Shown piece after piece: positions 27,391 through 37,404 of a stretch of DNA of 64,000 bases; positions within the stretch are counted from its first letter, which is position 1, and each line of letters opens with the position of its first letter. The notes beneath the pieces are model-generated. The model saw only the letters and a program-made list of their open reading frames with translations. It made no database searches and was not told the origin of the DNA. The translations under genes and the position numbers were made by a program. Location: NCBI GenBank assembly GCA_018402385.1, contig JAGYJA010000006.1, positions 248,001-312,000 of the forward strand, written 5' to 3'. Source of the stretch: Flavobacteriaceae bacterium. Lineage in GTDB: Bacteria; Bacteroidota; Bacteroidia; Flavobacteriales; Flavobacteriaceae.

Positions 27391-29262
27391 TTACTCTTCT
27401 TGCTTTAATGACAATTCAAACCAACGTTCGGTTTTGGTTTCCAAAGTTTGAATTAAGTTTTGCAATTCCAGGGATTTTTTACTGATTTCTTCTACATCCC
27501 AATCTTGATTTAGAAAAGCAGCTTCGAGTTTTTCTTTTTCAGCTTCCAGTTTTTGTATTTCAGTTTCAAGTTTGGTAAATTCTTTTTGCTCGTTGTATGT
27601 GAGTTTTGGCGTGTTATTGTCTTTTTTCCAGGATTTTTTTGGAACTGCGTTTTCAGCTTTTTCTTCTTTGGGTTCTTTATCAGAACTGTCTTCATAAGTT
27701 CTAAAGTCACTGTAGTTGCCCGGAAAATCTTCTATGATTGCGTTTCCTCGAAAAACAAAAAGATGGTCCACAATTTTATCCATAAAATAGCGGTCGTGAG
27801 AAACCACAATCAAACAACCGGGAAAATCCAGCAGGAAGGATTCCAGTACATTTAAAGTTACAATATCCAAATCGTTTGTGGGCTCATCAAGAATCAAAAA
27901 GTTGGGGTTTTGAATTAAAACAGTACACAAATAGAGTCTTTTTCGCTCGCCTCCGCTCAATTTTTCAACAAAATCATATTGTTTTTTTCTATCAAACAGA
28001 AAGCGTTCCAAAAGTTGCTGTGCTGAGATTTGACGCCCTTTTTTCAACGGAATAAAATCGCCAAATTCCCTAATGACCTCAATTACTTTTTGACCTTCTT
28101 TAATTTTTATTCCATCCTGGGTATAATAGCCAAACTGTATGGTTTCACCAATAATAACTTTACCGTTATCCGGCTGAATTTTTCCTGTGAGTATGTTTAA
28201 AAAAGTTGATTTTCCGGTACCGTTTTTTCCTATGATACCAATGCGTTCTCCTTTAATGAAGTTAAAATTAAATTTGTTTAGGATTTGCAATTCATCAAAT
28301 GATTTGGAGACATTGTGAAATTCCACAATTTTACTCCCCAGGCGTTCCATATTGATTTCGAGTTCAATTTCATGGTTGCTTCTGCGTTTTCCGGCGCGTT
28401 CTTTGATCTCGTGAAAATCCTGTATGCGAGACTTACTTTTTGTAGTGCGGGCTTTGGGCTGACGTCGCATCCAGTCCAGTTCTTTTTTAAAGAGTTGTTT
28501 TGCTTTTCCGGTTTCAGCTTGTTCCGCTTCAATGCGTGCTTCTTTTTTTTCAAGATAATAAGAATAGCTTCCTTTATAACTGTAGAGTTGACCGTCTTCC
28601 AGTTCAACAATTTCGTTACAAACGCGCTCCAGAAAATACCGGTCGTGGGTGACCATAAAGAGCGTGATGCTTTCTTTTGCAAAAAAGGCTTCCAGCCATT
28701 CAATCATCTCAAGGTCTAGGTGGTTTGTGGGCTCATCAAGAATTAATAAGTCGGGTTTGCTTAGTAAAGCATTTGCCAGCGCCAGTCGTTTTTTTTGACC
28801 TCCACTCAAATCTTTTACTTTTTTTGAAAGATCATCCAGTTTTAATTTTGACAAAACTTGAGTGTAAAGTGTTTCAAAATCCCAGGCTTGGTGCGCTTCC
28901 ATTTCTTCAAAAGCTTTTTGGTAAGCCTCTGCATCTTCGGGGTTTTTCAGGGCTTTCTCATAGCGGGCAATGACTTTTAGGATTTCATTGTCTGAGTCAA
29001 AAACAGTTTCTTCAACAGTTAAACTTTCATTGAAAACAGGATCTTGTGACAAGTAAGTCACCACGATATTTTTTCTGTAAACCACTGTGCCGGAGTCTGC
29101 AGAGTCTAATCCGGCTAAAATATTAAGTATGGAGGTTTTTCCACTTCCATTTTTAGCTACAAAGCCAATTTTTTGCCCTTCATTGATTCCAAATGAAAGG
29201 TTTTCAAATAATACTAATTCGCCGTAAGACTTAGAAATATTTTCAACTGAAAGATAATTCAC
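27391..29262 (-). CDS. ABC-F family ATPase, Uup-like
   Basis: This 623-residue soluble protein has two nucleotide-binding domains: Walker A AKNGSGKTS and GKNGTGKST, signatures LSGGQKKR and LSGGERKR, and Walker B LLILDEPTNHLD and FLILDEPTNDLD. They are joined by a charged linker (WMRRQPKARTTKSKSRI). A C-terminal lysine/glutamate coiled coil (about 555-620) resembles Uup. ABC-F proteins act on the ribosome or on branched DNA in the case of Uup, not in transport. Two GTG codons in a row open the frame; the second (29262) gives MNYLSVENISKS, the usual flavobacterial start. Confidence 0.93.
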   Translation of the reverse strand: MNYLSVENISKSYGELVLFENLSFGINEGQKIGFVAKNGSGKTSILNILAGLDSADSGTVVYRKNIVVTYLSQDPVFNESLTVEETVFDSDNEILKVIARYEKALKNPEDAEAYQKAFEEMEAHQAWDFETLYTQVLSKLKLDDLSKKVKDLSGGQKKRLALANALLSKPDLLILDEPTNHLDLEMIEWLEAFFAKESITLFMVTHDRYFLERVCNEIVELEDGQLYSYKGSYSYYLEKKEARIEAEQAETGKAKQLFKKELDWMRRQPKARTTKSKSRIQDFHEIKERAGKRRSNHEIELEINMERLGSKIVEFHNVSKSFDELQILNKFNFNFIKGERIGIIGKNGTGKSTFLNILTGKIQPDNGKVIIGETIQFGYYTQDGIKIKEGQKVIEVIREFGDFIPLKKGRQISAQQLLERFLFDRKKQYDFVEKLSGGERKRLYLCTVLIQNPNFLILDEPTNDLDIVTLNVLESFLLDFPGCLIVVSHDRYFMDKIVDHLFVFRGNAIIEDFPGNYSDFRTYEDSSDKEPKEEKAENAVPKKSWKKDNNTPKLTYNEQKEFTKLETEIQKLEAEKEKLEAAFLNQDWDVEEISKKSLELQNLIQTLETKTERWFELSLKQEE

Positions 29263-29433
29263 CACTTTTTAAATTTTATGCAAAAGAAAGTAAAAATAAA
29301 TGATTCAAAGAAACAATTTTAGAAATCTGAGTGTTTAAATTTCCTTTGGCTTTATTGGTTTAAACTTTTGGACCATGCTTTTCAAATTCAATAATTAAAA
29401 AGCTTAAAAATTTCGTAATTAAACTCGTTAGAC

Positions 29434-29441
29434 TATATTTG
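29434..29441 (+). promoter_or_regulatory. Candidate promoter of the exopolysaccharide operon
   Basis: TATATTTG matches TAnnTTTG, 23 bases before the wza-like start. TTTC (29411-29414), 19 bases upstream, is a near match to the -33 element. Confidence 0.45.
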
Positions 29442-29463
29442 TTTTGAACTTGACTTTTTAGAA

Positions 29464-30258
29464 ATGAACAAACCCCTTTTATTTTTTAGCTTGTTTGTAT
29501 TACTGAGTTGTTTTTCCTGTATTCCAACAAAGAGGTTGGCTTATCTTCAACAAGATTCAAAGGATTCAGAAACAGATTTTACAATCACTAAAAAGCCTGA
29601 TCCTTACCGTATTCAAGTGAATGATTTACTAAGTATAAGGATTAAATCACTGGACCAAAGTGAGGTGGGTATGTTTAATCCCATTGGGGATGAAAACCCC
29701 AATGCTACTGGAGAGGAACGACTCTACTATGATGGCTTTTTAGTTGATGCGCATGGTAATATAAGAATGCCCACTTTGGGAGAAGTTAATGTTTTAGGCT
29801 TTACTGTCGATGAAATAAGAGAGAAGTTAGAAAAGGAATTGCTTGAAAATTACTTCAAAGAAGAGGCAAATATTTTTGTTACTGTAAAAATTGCCGGTAT
29901 TAGATATACAATCAATGGTGAAATTGGCAGCCCGGGATCAAAAATTATTTATAGAGATGAATTAACACTCATGGAAGCCATCGCAAATTCCGGTGATATT
30001 ACTTTAACCGGTGATCGCAGAGATGTGGTTATTGTAAGGCAATACCCTTATGGTCAACGAGTTCATCACATCGATTTAACCACTATAGAAGCAGTTAATT
30101 CTCCTTATTATTATGTGAAGCCAAACGATTTAATTCTCATAAATCCTTTACCTCAAAAGTCATTTGGTTCCGGAACCACTGCGATACAATCCATCACAAC
30201 AATTGCGTCCATCTTGAGTTTATTAACGACAACCATTCTATTATTTAACAGACTTTAA
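29464..30258 (+). CDS. wza: Polysaccharide export outer-membrane lipoprotein, Wza-like
   Basis: The 264-residue protein has a lipoprotein signal peptide ending in LLSCFSC, a polysaccharide biosynthesis/export domain starting YRIQVNDLLSIRIKSLDQS, and an SLBB domain (RYTINGEIGSPGSKIIYRD and later). The C-terminal hydrophobic helix (about 238-262) should cross the outer membrane as in Wza. It would form the outer exit channel for a capsular or exopolysaccharide, coupled to the Wzc-like kinase whose gene starts four bases later. It opens the operon at 29.4-36.4 kb. Confidence 0.93.
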   Translation: MNKPLLFFSLFVLLSCFSCIPTKRLAYLQQDSKDSETDFTITKKPDPYRIQVNDLLSIRIKSLDQSEVGMFNPIGDENPNATGEERLYYDGFLVDAHGNIRMPTLGEVNVLGFTVDEIREKLEKELLENYFKEEANIFVTVKIAGIRYTINGEIGSPGSKIIYRDELTLMEAIANSGDITLTGDRRDVVIVRQYPYGQRVHHIDLTTIEAVNSPYYYVKPNDLILINPLPQKSFGSGTTAIQSITTIASILSLLTTTILLFNRL

Positions 30259-30262
30259 GACT

Positions 30263-32710
30263 ATGAATGAGGAATTTGAAATAGATCAGCTTCAAACGAA
30301 TTTTGATTTTAAAGGTTTTTTATTGAAATTGGCCTCATACTGGCCTTTGTTTCTCATTTCCCTTGTCATTGCTTTTAGTATTGCATACTACATCAACGTA
30401 AGAAAGCTTCCTGTTTATCAAATGTCAAATATGATCTCTGTGAAAGATGATCAAAACCCTTTTTTTACAACAAACACGAGCCTTACGTTCAATTGGGGTG
30501 GTACGACAGATAAAGTAAATACTGCGATGGTAACCCTCAAGACCCGATCTCACAATGAAAAGGTTGTAGAGCGACTTCAATTTTATATGCGGTATTTGAA
30601 AGATGGAGAGTACCAAATGGAAAATGCCTATGCTCAAACACCCTTTATCGTTGATGTAGATACATTACAACATCAAATTTTAAACAAACAAATTACCATT
30701 CAGGTGAAGGATACTTTGACTTACACCTTGAGTGCTTCTTTTGAACAAGGATTTTATCCCACACAAAACTACTATACCAAAGAACGAAGCAGAATTGAAA
30801 TGCCCACTGAAGATTTTGAACGTGATTTTAATTTTGGTCAAAAAGTGACCCTCCCATTTTTTAGTGGCACTATTGAAAGGTCTGAAAGAGGGTTGCAACC
30901 TGGGAAACCGTTTTATATCGAATTTAGAAATTTTGATGGGGTGGTGTCTGGCTATAGAAACATAAACATCCAACCTGAATCTCAAGGCTCATCAGTTCTA
31001 AACTTGCTCTTAACAGGTAACAACAAAGCAGAACTGGTTGACTATTTGAATGCTACAGTACAGGTGTTGAGTGAAGATGTTTTAGAAAGAAAAAATCTTT
31101 TTGCAACAAAAACAATACAGTTTATTGACAGCACACTTGCGATTAAAACGGGAGAGCTCTCTGATGTTCAAAGTGAATTGGATGCATTTAAAAATGCATC
31201 ATCTGTTTATGATTTGAGTACAGAGGGTCAAGAAATAAGCAATAAATTAAAAGCGCTTGATCTTCAAAAAAGCACCATAGAACAACAAATTGAATACTAC
31301 AATACCCTTGAGGAATATTTAGAAAGCAGAACAGATTACAGTTCTGTACCGGCACCATCTGTAGTGGGAATTACAGAGGCGAGCATTGTTTCTGGTGTAA
31401 GCAGAATAGTTGCGCTGGCAGAAGAACGTAATAAATTACAATATTCATTTAGAGAAGGTGCCCCGGTATTTGCAGATATAGATAGGCAGATTAATGCTGT
31501 AAAAGCTGTATTGTTTGAAAATATGACTTCCTCAAAATCTCTCAAGAGCACTGAAATCAACGACCTTAATCGAGAGATTGCAGAAGCTGAAAGAGATATA
31601 AGAAGATTGCCAAAGGAGCAACAACAATTGTTGAAAATTCAGCGGCGTTTTGATTTAAGCAACCAGGCTTACAATTTGTTTTTGGCTAAACGTAGCGAAG
31701 CAGGTCTTGTAAAAGCCGCAAACGTTAGTGATGTGATAGTCATAGATTCTGCAAAAGATATTGGCGGAGGGCAGGTGGGGCCCAACAATCAATTGAATTA
31801 TGTGATGGCTGCTATATTTGGATTTTTTATTCCTTTTGTATTTGTTTTCTTAATAGTCTTTTTTGATAATAAAATCCATACTACTCAAGAAATTAACAGA
31901 CTTTCCCCCATACCGGTACTTGGTGTTGTGGGTAAAAGCAAGAGAAATGATAACCTGGTTGTTCTCAACAAACCAAAGTCTGCTATTTCAGAATCCTTTA
32001 GGTCATTGAGATCCAGTCTTCAATTTATGTATAAAAAACGAGGTATTGAAGGCACAAAAACAGTTTTGGTTACCTCTTCCGTGAGCGGTGAAGGAAAAAC
32101 CTTTTGTTCAATCAATATTGCCTCTGTTTTCGCTTTAAGCGAAAAGAGAACCATACTGTTGGGCCTTGACCTTAGAAAACCAAAAATATTTGATGATTTT
32201 AATATCAAAAATGATAAAGGAATCGTAAATTACCTTATCAATGATGCCGGCCTGGAAGAGATTATTCAAAAAACCAATGTACATAATTTGGATATTGCCA
32301 CTTCCGGACCCATACCGCCCAATCCTTCAGAATTGATTATAGGGGAACGAATGTCAGAACTCATTGACGAGCTTTCAAAGATTTATGATTACATTGTTAT
32401 TGATTCCCCGCCGCTTGCATTGGTTTCAGATGCAATGGAGTTAGTTAAATATGCAGACGCAACCATTTATGTGGTTCGTCAAAACTATACAAGAAAAGGA
32501 ATGCTTGCTGTAATAAATGATAAATACAAAACAGGAGAGGTTAAACACATTAGTTTTGTTATGAATTATTATCAGCTTAAAGCCAAATATGGATACGGCT
32601 ACGGGTATGGATATGGCTATGGATATGGCTATGGAAACTACAACAATGGTTATCACGATGACGACAAAAAAGATAATTTCATAAAAAGAATATTTAAAAA
32701 GAAAACATAA
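30263..32710 (+). CDS. wzc: Wzc-like polysaccharide co-polymerase and tyrosine kinase
   Basis: This 815-residue inner-membrane protein regulates polysaccharide chain length and export through cycles of C-terminal tyrosine phosphorylation. It has a membrane helix near residues 27-46, a long periplasmic coiled-coil part, a second helix near 512-534 and a cytoplasmic BY-kinase domain. That domain has Walker A SSVSGEGKTF, Walker A' LGLDLRKPK and Walker B YIVIDSPPLA. The C-terminus carries an unusually regular tyrosine cluster, eight Tyr-Gly pairs at residues 776-791. It follows wza by four bases. Confidence 0.94.
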   Translation: MNEEFEIDQLQTNFDFKGFLLKLASYWPLFLISLVIAFSIAYYINVRKLPVYQMSNMISVKDDQNPFFTTNTSLTFNWGGTTDKVNTAMVTLKTRSHNEKVVERLQFYMRYLKDGEYQMENAYAQTPFIVDVDTLQHQILNKQITIQVKDTLTYTLSASFEQGFYPTQNYYTKERSRIEMPTEDFERDFNFGQKVTLPFFSGTIERSERGLQPGKPFYIEFRNFDGVVSGYRNINIQPESQGSSVLNLLLTGNNKAELVDYLNATVQVLSEDVLERKNLFATKTIQFIDSTLAIKTGELSDVQSELDAFKNASSVYDLSTEGQEISNKLKALDLQKSTIEQQIEYYNTLEEYLESRTDYSSVPAPSVVGITEASIVSGVSRIVALAEERNKLQYSFREGAPVFADIDRQINAVKAVLFENMTSSKSLKSTEINDLNREIAEAERDIRRLPKEQQQLLKIQRRFDLSNQAYNLFLAKRSEAGLVKAANVSDVIVIDSAKDIGGGQVGPNNQLNYVMAAIFGFFIPFVFVFLIVFFDNKIHTTQEINRLSPIPVLGVVGKSKRNDNLVVLNKPKSAISESFRSLRSSLQFMYKKRGIEGTKTVLVTSSVSGEGKTFCSINIASVFALSEKRTILLGLDLRKPKIFDDFNIKNDKGIVNYLINDAGLEEIIQKTNVHNLDIATSGPIPPNPSELIIGERMSELIDELSKIYDYIVIDSPPLALVSDAMELVKYADATIYVVRQNYTRKGMLAVINDKYKTGEVKHISFVMNYYQLKAKYGYGYGYGYGYGYGYGNYNNGYHDDDKKDNFIKRIFKKKT
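32588..32635 (+). repeat. In-frame Tyr-Gly hexanucleotide repeat in wzc
   Basis: Eight six-base units TAYGGN encode (Tyr-Gly)8 in the autophosphorylation tail of the Wzc-like kinase. The last five units alternate TATGGA and TATGGC, a 12-base period. Six-base units keep the frame if the number changes. Confidence 0.9.
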
Positions 32711-32768
32711 AAATGTAAGACCTTCTTCAAGGAACTCTCAATTATTGAATTAAACCAATTACTGCAAA

Positions 32769-33365
32769 ATGTTGTCATTAAAGCAACAAATTTTAAAAAG
32801 AACATTTGATATTACTGTTTCTTTTTTAGTATTGTTAATACTAATATTTCCATTAATTTTGTTGCTTTTAATATCAAGAATCAATCTTGGATTATCGGGA
32901 CTTTTTGTTCAAAATAGAATTGGAAAAAACGGTAGGGTTTTTAAAATGTATAAAATTAGAACCCTCAAGGGTCAAAAACAACATTCCATTGAAGAGATTG
33001 AAAGTCATCAAACAAAGTGGGGGCGTTGGTTAAGAAAAACAAAACTTGATGAATTACCACAACTTTATAATGTTCTTAAAGGCGATATGAGTCTGGTGGG
33101 TCCAAGACCCGATTTACCCGGTTATGCAGATAAACTTGAAGGTGATGACCGTATCATCTTAACGCTAAGACCCGGTATAACAGGCCCAGCTACTTTAAAA
33201 TATAAAAACGAAGACCTATTGCTTAAGGATAAAAGCAATCCTCAGCAATTCAATGATCAAGTTATCTGGCCTGATAAGGTTAAAATAAATAAAGAATACA
33301 TTGAAAACTGGACATTTTTTAATGATTTAAATTACATTTTTCAATCTGTGCTTTTAAGTAAATAA
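32769..33365 (+). CDS. Initiating sugar transferase (bacterial sugar transferase / PglC-like)
   Basis: The 198-residue protein is a monotopic phosphoglycosyl transferase, which moves a sugar-1-phosphate from a nucleotide sugar to undecaprenyl phosphate as the first step of repeat-unit synthesis. Visible are the N-terminal membrane helix (about 15-36), the catalytic LRKTKLDELPQLYNVLKGDM (Asp-Glu dyad) and GPRPDLPGY. It lacks the long N-terminal part seen in the transferase at 52354, so the two differ in type. The 58-base gap to wzc has no terminator. Confidence 0.93.
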   Translation: MLSLKQQILKRTFDITVSFLVLLILIFPLILLLLISRINLGLSGLFVQNRIGKNGRVFKMYKIRTLKGQKQHSIEEIESHQTKWGRWLRKTKLDELPQLYNVLKGDMSLVGPRPDLPGYADKLEGDDRIILTLRPGITGPATLKYKNEDLLLKDKSNPQQFNDQVIWPDKVKINKEYIENWTFFNDLNYIFQSVLLSK

Positions 33366-33427
33366 GTTACAATTATAGTGAGCTGTTTTTAAAACCTGTG
33401 ACCCCTGGTAAATAGCTTTCAATTAAA

Positions 33428-33435
33428 TAATTTTG
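33428..33435 (+). promoter_or_regulatory. Possible internal -7 element before the epimerase gene
   Basis: TAATTTTG matches TAnnTTTG, 20 bases before the ATG at 33455, in an 89-base gap of the exopolysaccharide operon. No -33 element. Confidence 0.28.
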
Positions 33436-33454
33436 GGTCAAAATTTTTCAGCAA

Positions 33455-34432
33455 ATGCTATACAATTCAAACTATCACAATCAAGATTTATCAAAATTTG
33501 CTTTTTTAATTACAGGAGGAGCGGGCTTTATAGGCTCAAACTTAGTGGGTTATTTACTTAAATATGGAGCGGGAAAAGTAAGAGTTTTAGACAATCTTGC
33601 AACAGGCTTTAAAACAAATCTTTCAGAGTTTGAAGACTTGCCAAATTTTGAATTCTTTGAAGGTGACATACGGGATTTGGAAACCTGTAAAAAAGCGATG
33701 GAGGGTATTGATTATGTTTCACATCAAGCGGCTTTGGGCTCTGTACCGCGTTCAATTAATGACCCCATCACTTCAAACAACGTCAATATAACGGGATTTC
33801 TCAATATGCTGGTAGCTCAAAAAGAATCTTCAACTGTAAAACGACTCATCTATGCAGCATCAAGCTCCACCTATGGTGACAGTAAAAAGCTTCCTAAAGT
33901 TGAAGATGAAATTGGCAAGCCCTTATCACCTTATGCTGTCACTAAATATGTGAATGAGCTTTATGCTGATGTATTTTACAAGTCTTATAAAACAGCAAGC
34001 ATTGGTTTACGATATTTTAATGTTTTTGGGCCCAAACAAAGCCCCACAGGAGCTTATGCTGCCGTGATACCTTTATTTATGCAATCATTAAAAGATCAAA
34101 AGTCACCCACCATCAATGGCGATGGTGAACAAACACGTGATTTCACTTTTGTTGAAAATGCTGTTCAGGCAAATGTAAAAGCGTTTTTTGCACCTGAAAA
34201 TGCTGTAAATCAAGTTTATAATGTAGCATTTGGGGAACGCATCAGTTTAAACGATTTATGGAGTGATTTGAAAGATATTTCAGGAATTAATTTAGAAGCC
34301 CTTTACGGTCCCGATAGAGTGGGTGATGTAAGAGATTCATTGGCAGATATATCAAAGGCAAAGTCACTCTTGGGATACAAACCTGAATTTAATGTAAAAC
34401 AAGGACTTAAAGTAACCTGGGAGGTATTTTAA
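33455..34432 (+). CDS. NAD-dependent UDP-sugar epimerase (WbpP/Gne-like SDR)
   Basis: This 325-residue extended short-chain dehydrogenase has the NAD motif TGGAGFIGSN near residue 19 and the catalytic Ser and Tyr-x3-Lys in AASSSTYGDS and YAVTKYVNELY. The sequence resembles UDP-N-acetylglucosamine 4-epimerases, WbpP class, which would supply UDP-GalNAc for the polysaccharide. The exact substrate is inferred. It lies two bases from rfbB. Confidence 0.88.
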   Translation: MLYNSNYHNQDLSKFAFLITGGAGFIGSNLVGYLLKYGAGKVRVLDNLATGFKTNLSEFEDLPNFEFFEGDIRDLETCKKAMEGIDYVSHQAALGSVPRSINDPITSNNVNITGFLNMLVAQKESSTVKRLIYAASSSTYGDSKKLPKVEDEIGKPLSPYAVTKYVNELYADVFYKSYKTASIGLRYFNVFGPKQSPTGAYAAVIPLFMQSLKDQKSPTINGDGEQTRDFTFVENAVQANVKAFFAPENAVNQVYNVAFGERISLNDLWSDLKDISGINLEALYGPDRVGDVRDSLADISKAKSLLGYKPEFNVKQGLKVTWEVF

Positions 34433-34433
34433 T

Positions 34434-35486
34434 ATGATGAAAAATATTTTAATTACAGGAGGAGCAGGTTTTATTGGATCTCATGTGGTGCGTTTGTTTG
34501 TTAACAACTATCCTGATTATCACATTTATAATTTGGATGCACTTACTTATGCTGGAAACCTTGAAAATTTAAAAGACGTTGAAGCCGCTTCAAATTATAC
34601 TTTTTTAAAAGCAGACATCAACGATTCTGAAGGAATCCTAAACCTATTTCAAAAATATCGATTTGACAGTGTGATTCATCTCGCTGCAGAATCGCATGTA
34701 GATCGCTCAATTACAGATCCATTGTCCTTTTTAAAAACCAATATATTTGGAACCGTAAACTTGCTGAATGCCGCAAAAGAAGTATGGAAAGATGATTTTG
34801 AAACCAAATTATTTTACCACATAAGTACAGATGAAGTTTATGGCACACTTGGAGAAACTGGACTTTTTACCGAAAAAACCTCTTATGATCCCAATTCGCC
34901 TTATTCAGCATCCAAAGCAAGTTCAGACCATTTTGTGAGAGCTTATGGAGAGACCTATGGACTTCCATATATCATATCAAACTGTTCAAACAATTATGGG
35001 CCCAACCAGTTTCCGGAAAAATTAATTCCCCTTTTTATCAATAATATCATTGAAAAAAGACCCCTTCCGGTTTATGGAGATGGAAATTATACCCGGGATT
35101 GGTTGTATGTTATTGATCATGCTACTGCTATTGATTTGGCATTTCATAAGGGAAAGAAGAAGGAAACATACAATATTGGGGGATTTAACGAGTGGAAAAA
35201 CATCGATTTGGTAAAACTACTTTGTAGCCTGATGGACGAGAAATTGAACACACCAGAAAGGAGTTCAGAACAATTGATTACTTTTGTTAAAGACAGACCC
35301 GGTCATGATTTGCGTTATGCAATTGATGCTTCAAAGATAAATGCGGATTTAGGTTGGAAGCCCTCTTTAACGTTTGAGGAAGGACTTTCAAATACAATAG
35401 ATTGGTACTTAACTAACAAGAATTGGTTAAAAAATGTAACCTCAGGCGCTTATCAGGAATATTATAAAAATCAATATAAAAAGTAA
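34434..35486 (+). CDS. rfbB: dTDP-glucose 4,6-dehydratase
   Basis: RfbB converts dTDP-glucose to dTDP-4-keto-6-deoxyglucose, precursor of rhamnose and other deoxysugars. The 350-residue protein has the NAD motif TGGAGFIGSH, the diagnostic HLAAESHVDRSITDP, the STDEVYGTLG motif with catalytic Thr, Asp and Glu, and YSASKASSDHFVRAY with Tyr-x3-Lys. Two ATG codons stand in a row. rfbA follows six bases later; rfbC and rfbD are not in the window. Confidence 0.96.
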   Translation: MMKNILITGGAGFIGSHVVRLFVNNYPDYHIYNLDALTYAGNLENLKDVEAASNYTFLKADINDSEGILNLFQKYRFDSVIHLAAESHVDRSITDPLSFLKTNIFGTVNLLNAAKEVWKDDFETKLFYHISTDEVYGTLGETGLFTEKTSYDPNSPYSASKASSDHFVRAYGETYGLPYIISNCSNNYGPNQFPEKLIPLFINNIIEKRPLPVYGDGNYTRDWLYVIDHATAIDLAFHKGKKKETYNIGGFNEWKNIDLVKLLCSLMDEKLNTPERSSEQLITFVKDRPGHDLRYAIDASKINADLGWKPSLTFEEGLSNTIDWYLTNKNWLKNVTSGAYQEYYKNQYKK

Positions 35487-35492
35487 ATAATA

Positions 35493-36365
35493 ATGAAGGG
35501 AATCATTTTAGCAGGAGGAGCCGGAACACGATTGCATCCATTAACTCAAGTAGTTTCCAAGCAATTACTTCCTGTTTATGATAAACCCATGATTTATTAT
35601 CCACTTTCGGTGTTGCTTTTAGCAGACATCAAAGAAATTCTAATCATATCAACCCCACAGGATTTACCAAATTTTCAAAAATTATTAGGCGATGGAAGTC
35701 GGCTAGGGATTTCTATTTCTTATGCAGAACAGCCTTCACCAGACGGTTTGGCACAGGCATTCATCATTGGAGAAAAATTTATTGGTGAGGAGGATGTATG
35801 TTTGATTTTAGGAGATAATATCTTTTTTGGAGCCGGTTTTCAAAAACTTCTTGCTGAAGCAAAACAACAAGCAGTGCAGCAACAAAATGCAACTGTTTTT
35901 GGCTACTATGTAGATGATCCTGAGCGCTATGGCGTAGCAGAATTTGATGAAGCCGGGCAAGTTTTAAGTATCGAAGAAAAACCTTTACAACCTAAAAGTA
36001 ATTATGCTGTTGTGGGACTTTATTTTTATCCAAACTCAGTGATCGAAATTGCTAAAGCCGTGAAACCTTCTGCAAGAGGAGAATTAGAAATCACCGCTGT
36101 AAATGAAGCCTTTCTCAAAAAAGAAGAACTTAAAATGCAAATCATGAGCAGAGGTTATGCCTGGCTCGATACCGGTACTCACGAAGCACTCACTGAAGCA
36201 ACAGAATTTGTAAAAACTATTGAAAAAAGAACCGGTTTAAAAATTGGATGCATAGAAGAGGTAGCTTTTAGAAAAGGTTTCATTAATAAAAACCAATTGC
36301 AGGAAATCGCAAAACCACTTGAAAAAAGTGGCTATGGTTCTTACCTAAACAAATTGCTTCGTTAA
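35493..36365 (+). CDS. rfbA: Glucose-1-phosphate thymidylyltransferase
   Basis: RfbA makes dTDP-glucose from glucose-1-phosphate and dTTP. The 290-residue enzyme starts [18 protein letters not shown], the nucleotidyltransferase signature GGxGTRLxPLT, followed by [17 protein letters not shown] and [10 protein letters not shown] with the metal-binding aspartate. Length and sequence are standard. It feeds the adjacent rfbB and is the last clear polysaccharide gene of this cluster. Confidence 0.97.
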   Translation: MKGIILAGGAGTRLHPLTQVVSKQLLPVYDKPMIYYPLSVLLLADIKEILIISTPQDLPNFQKLLGDGSRLGISISYAEQPSPDGLAQAFIIGEKFIGEEDVCLILGDNIFFGAGFQKLLAEAKQQAVQQQNATVFGYYVDDPERYGVAEFDEAGQVLSIEEKPLQPKSNYAVVGLYFYPNSVIEIAKAVKPSARGELEITAVNEAFLKKEELKMQIMSRGYAWLDTGTHEALTEATEFVKTIEKRTGLKIGCIEEVAFRKGFINKNQLQEIAKPLEKSGYGSYLNKLLR

Positions 36366-36447
36366 TCTTTCCCAAGAGCTGTTAAACCTTCTTTAAAAAT
36401 TAGTTTCCAAATACTGAAAAATGTATTTTAGAAGAAAAAATTGAGGC

Positions 36448-37350
36448 ATGAGAGTTTTAGTAACAGGAGCGACAGGACTTATTGGAAAAGAATTGGTAAA
36501 ACAATGCTTAAAACACCAAATTAAAGTAAACTATCTTACGACTTCAAAAAATAAAATTGAAGAAAAAGATAATTATAAGGGATTTTATTGGAACCCAAGA
36601 CAAGGAGAAATTGATATAAATGCAATTCGTGGAGTTCATGCAATTATTCATCTTGCCGGTGCCACAATCGCAAAAAGATGGACAAGTGACTACAAAACGG
36701 AAATATTGGAAAGCAGGGTGCTTACAGGAAACTTACTCTTCAATACCCTTCATAAGAATGAGCATACTGTTAAACATTTTATTTCTTCCAGCGGTGTAAA
36801 TGTTTACCCAAGTGATTATAATGAATTATACAGGGAAGATTTTAAGGGTATAGATAACTCTTTTCTGGGAAATGTTGTAGTAAGCTGGGAGGAAGTGGCT
36901 GATAAATTCAACCACCTGAACTTAAAAGTCTCAAAAATAAGAACAGGAATGGTACTCGATAAAGAAGAAGGTGCACTGCCACAAATCATAAAGCCGATAA
37001 AATTTGGTGTTGGTGCTGCTCTTGGAAGTGGCAAGCAATGGCAATCCTGGATTCATATCAAGGACATAGCTGGAATTTATTTACATGTTTTAACTTCAAA
37101 TCTAGAAGGAACTTTTAATGCCGTAGCCCCTGAGCCAGTTACAAATTCAGAAATGACAAAAGTGCTTGCAAAACATTTAAATAAACCACTCTTTTTACCG
37201 AACATACCTGAGTTTGCTTTAAAATTAATTTTAGGAGAGATGGCAACGCTATTGACATCCAGTCAAAAAGTAAGTTCTCAAAAAATAGAAAAAACAGGAT
37301 TCACTTTTGATTATCCTACCTTAAACAAAGCAATTCAAGATATATTGTAA
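36448..37350 (+). CDS. TIGR01777 family NAD-dependent epimerase/dehydratase-like protein
   Basis: The 300-residue protein has the Rossmann motif TGATGLIGKEL at the N-terminus and the family blocks HLAGATIAKRWTSDYK, LESRVLTGNLLF and KIRTGMVLDKEEGALPQ. The C-terminal DUF1731 domain is NIPEFALKLILGEMATLLTSSQKV. It belongs with YfcH/SulA-type proteins of unknown substrate; the plant homologue is linked to chloroplast division. GAGG precedes the ATG as a ribosome binding site. A terminator follows. Confidence 0.9.
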   Translation: MRVLVTGATGLIGKELVKQCLKHQIKVNYLTTSKNKIEEKDNYKGFYWNPRQGEIDINAIRGVHAIIHLAGATIAKRWTSDYKTEILESRVLTGNLLFNTLHKNEHTVKHFISSSGVNVYPSDYNELYREDFKGIDNSFLGNVVVSWEEVADKFNHLNLKVSKIRTGMVLDKEEGALPQIIKPIKFGVGAALGSGKQWQSWIHIKDIAGIYLHVLTSNLEGTFNAVAPEPVTNSEMTKVLAKHLNKPLFLPNIPEFALKLILGEMATLLTSSQKVSSQKIEKTGFTFDYPTLNKAIQDIL

Positions 37351-37357
37351 CAAAAAA

Positions 37358-37387
37358 ACACCCACTAGGGAGTGAGTGTTTTTTCTT
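37358..37387 (+). terminator. Bidirectional terminator
   Basis: ACACCCACT pairs with AGTGAGTGT (one mismatch) around AGGG, with A-run before and T-run after. It separates the TIGR01777 gene from the convergent YceI gene. Confidence 0.75.
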
Positions 37388-37404
37388 TTTTGTATTTAAA
37401 ATAA

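Noticed and set aside
28278..28703. 141-codon frame inside the ABC-F gene
   Set aside because: Same strand but shifted frame within conserved nucleotide-binding domains; lysine/asparagine-rich shadow product.
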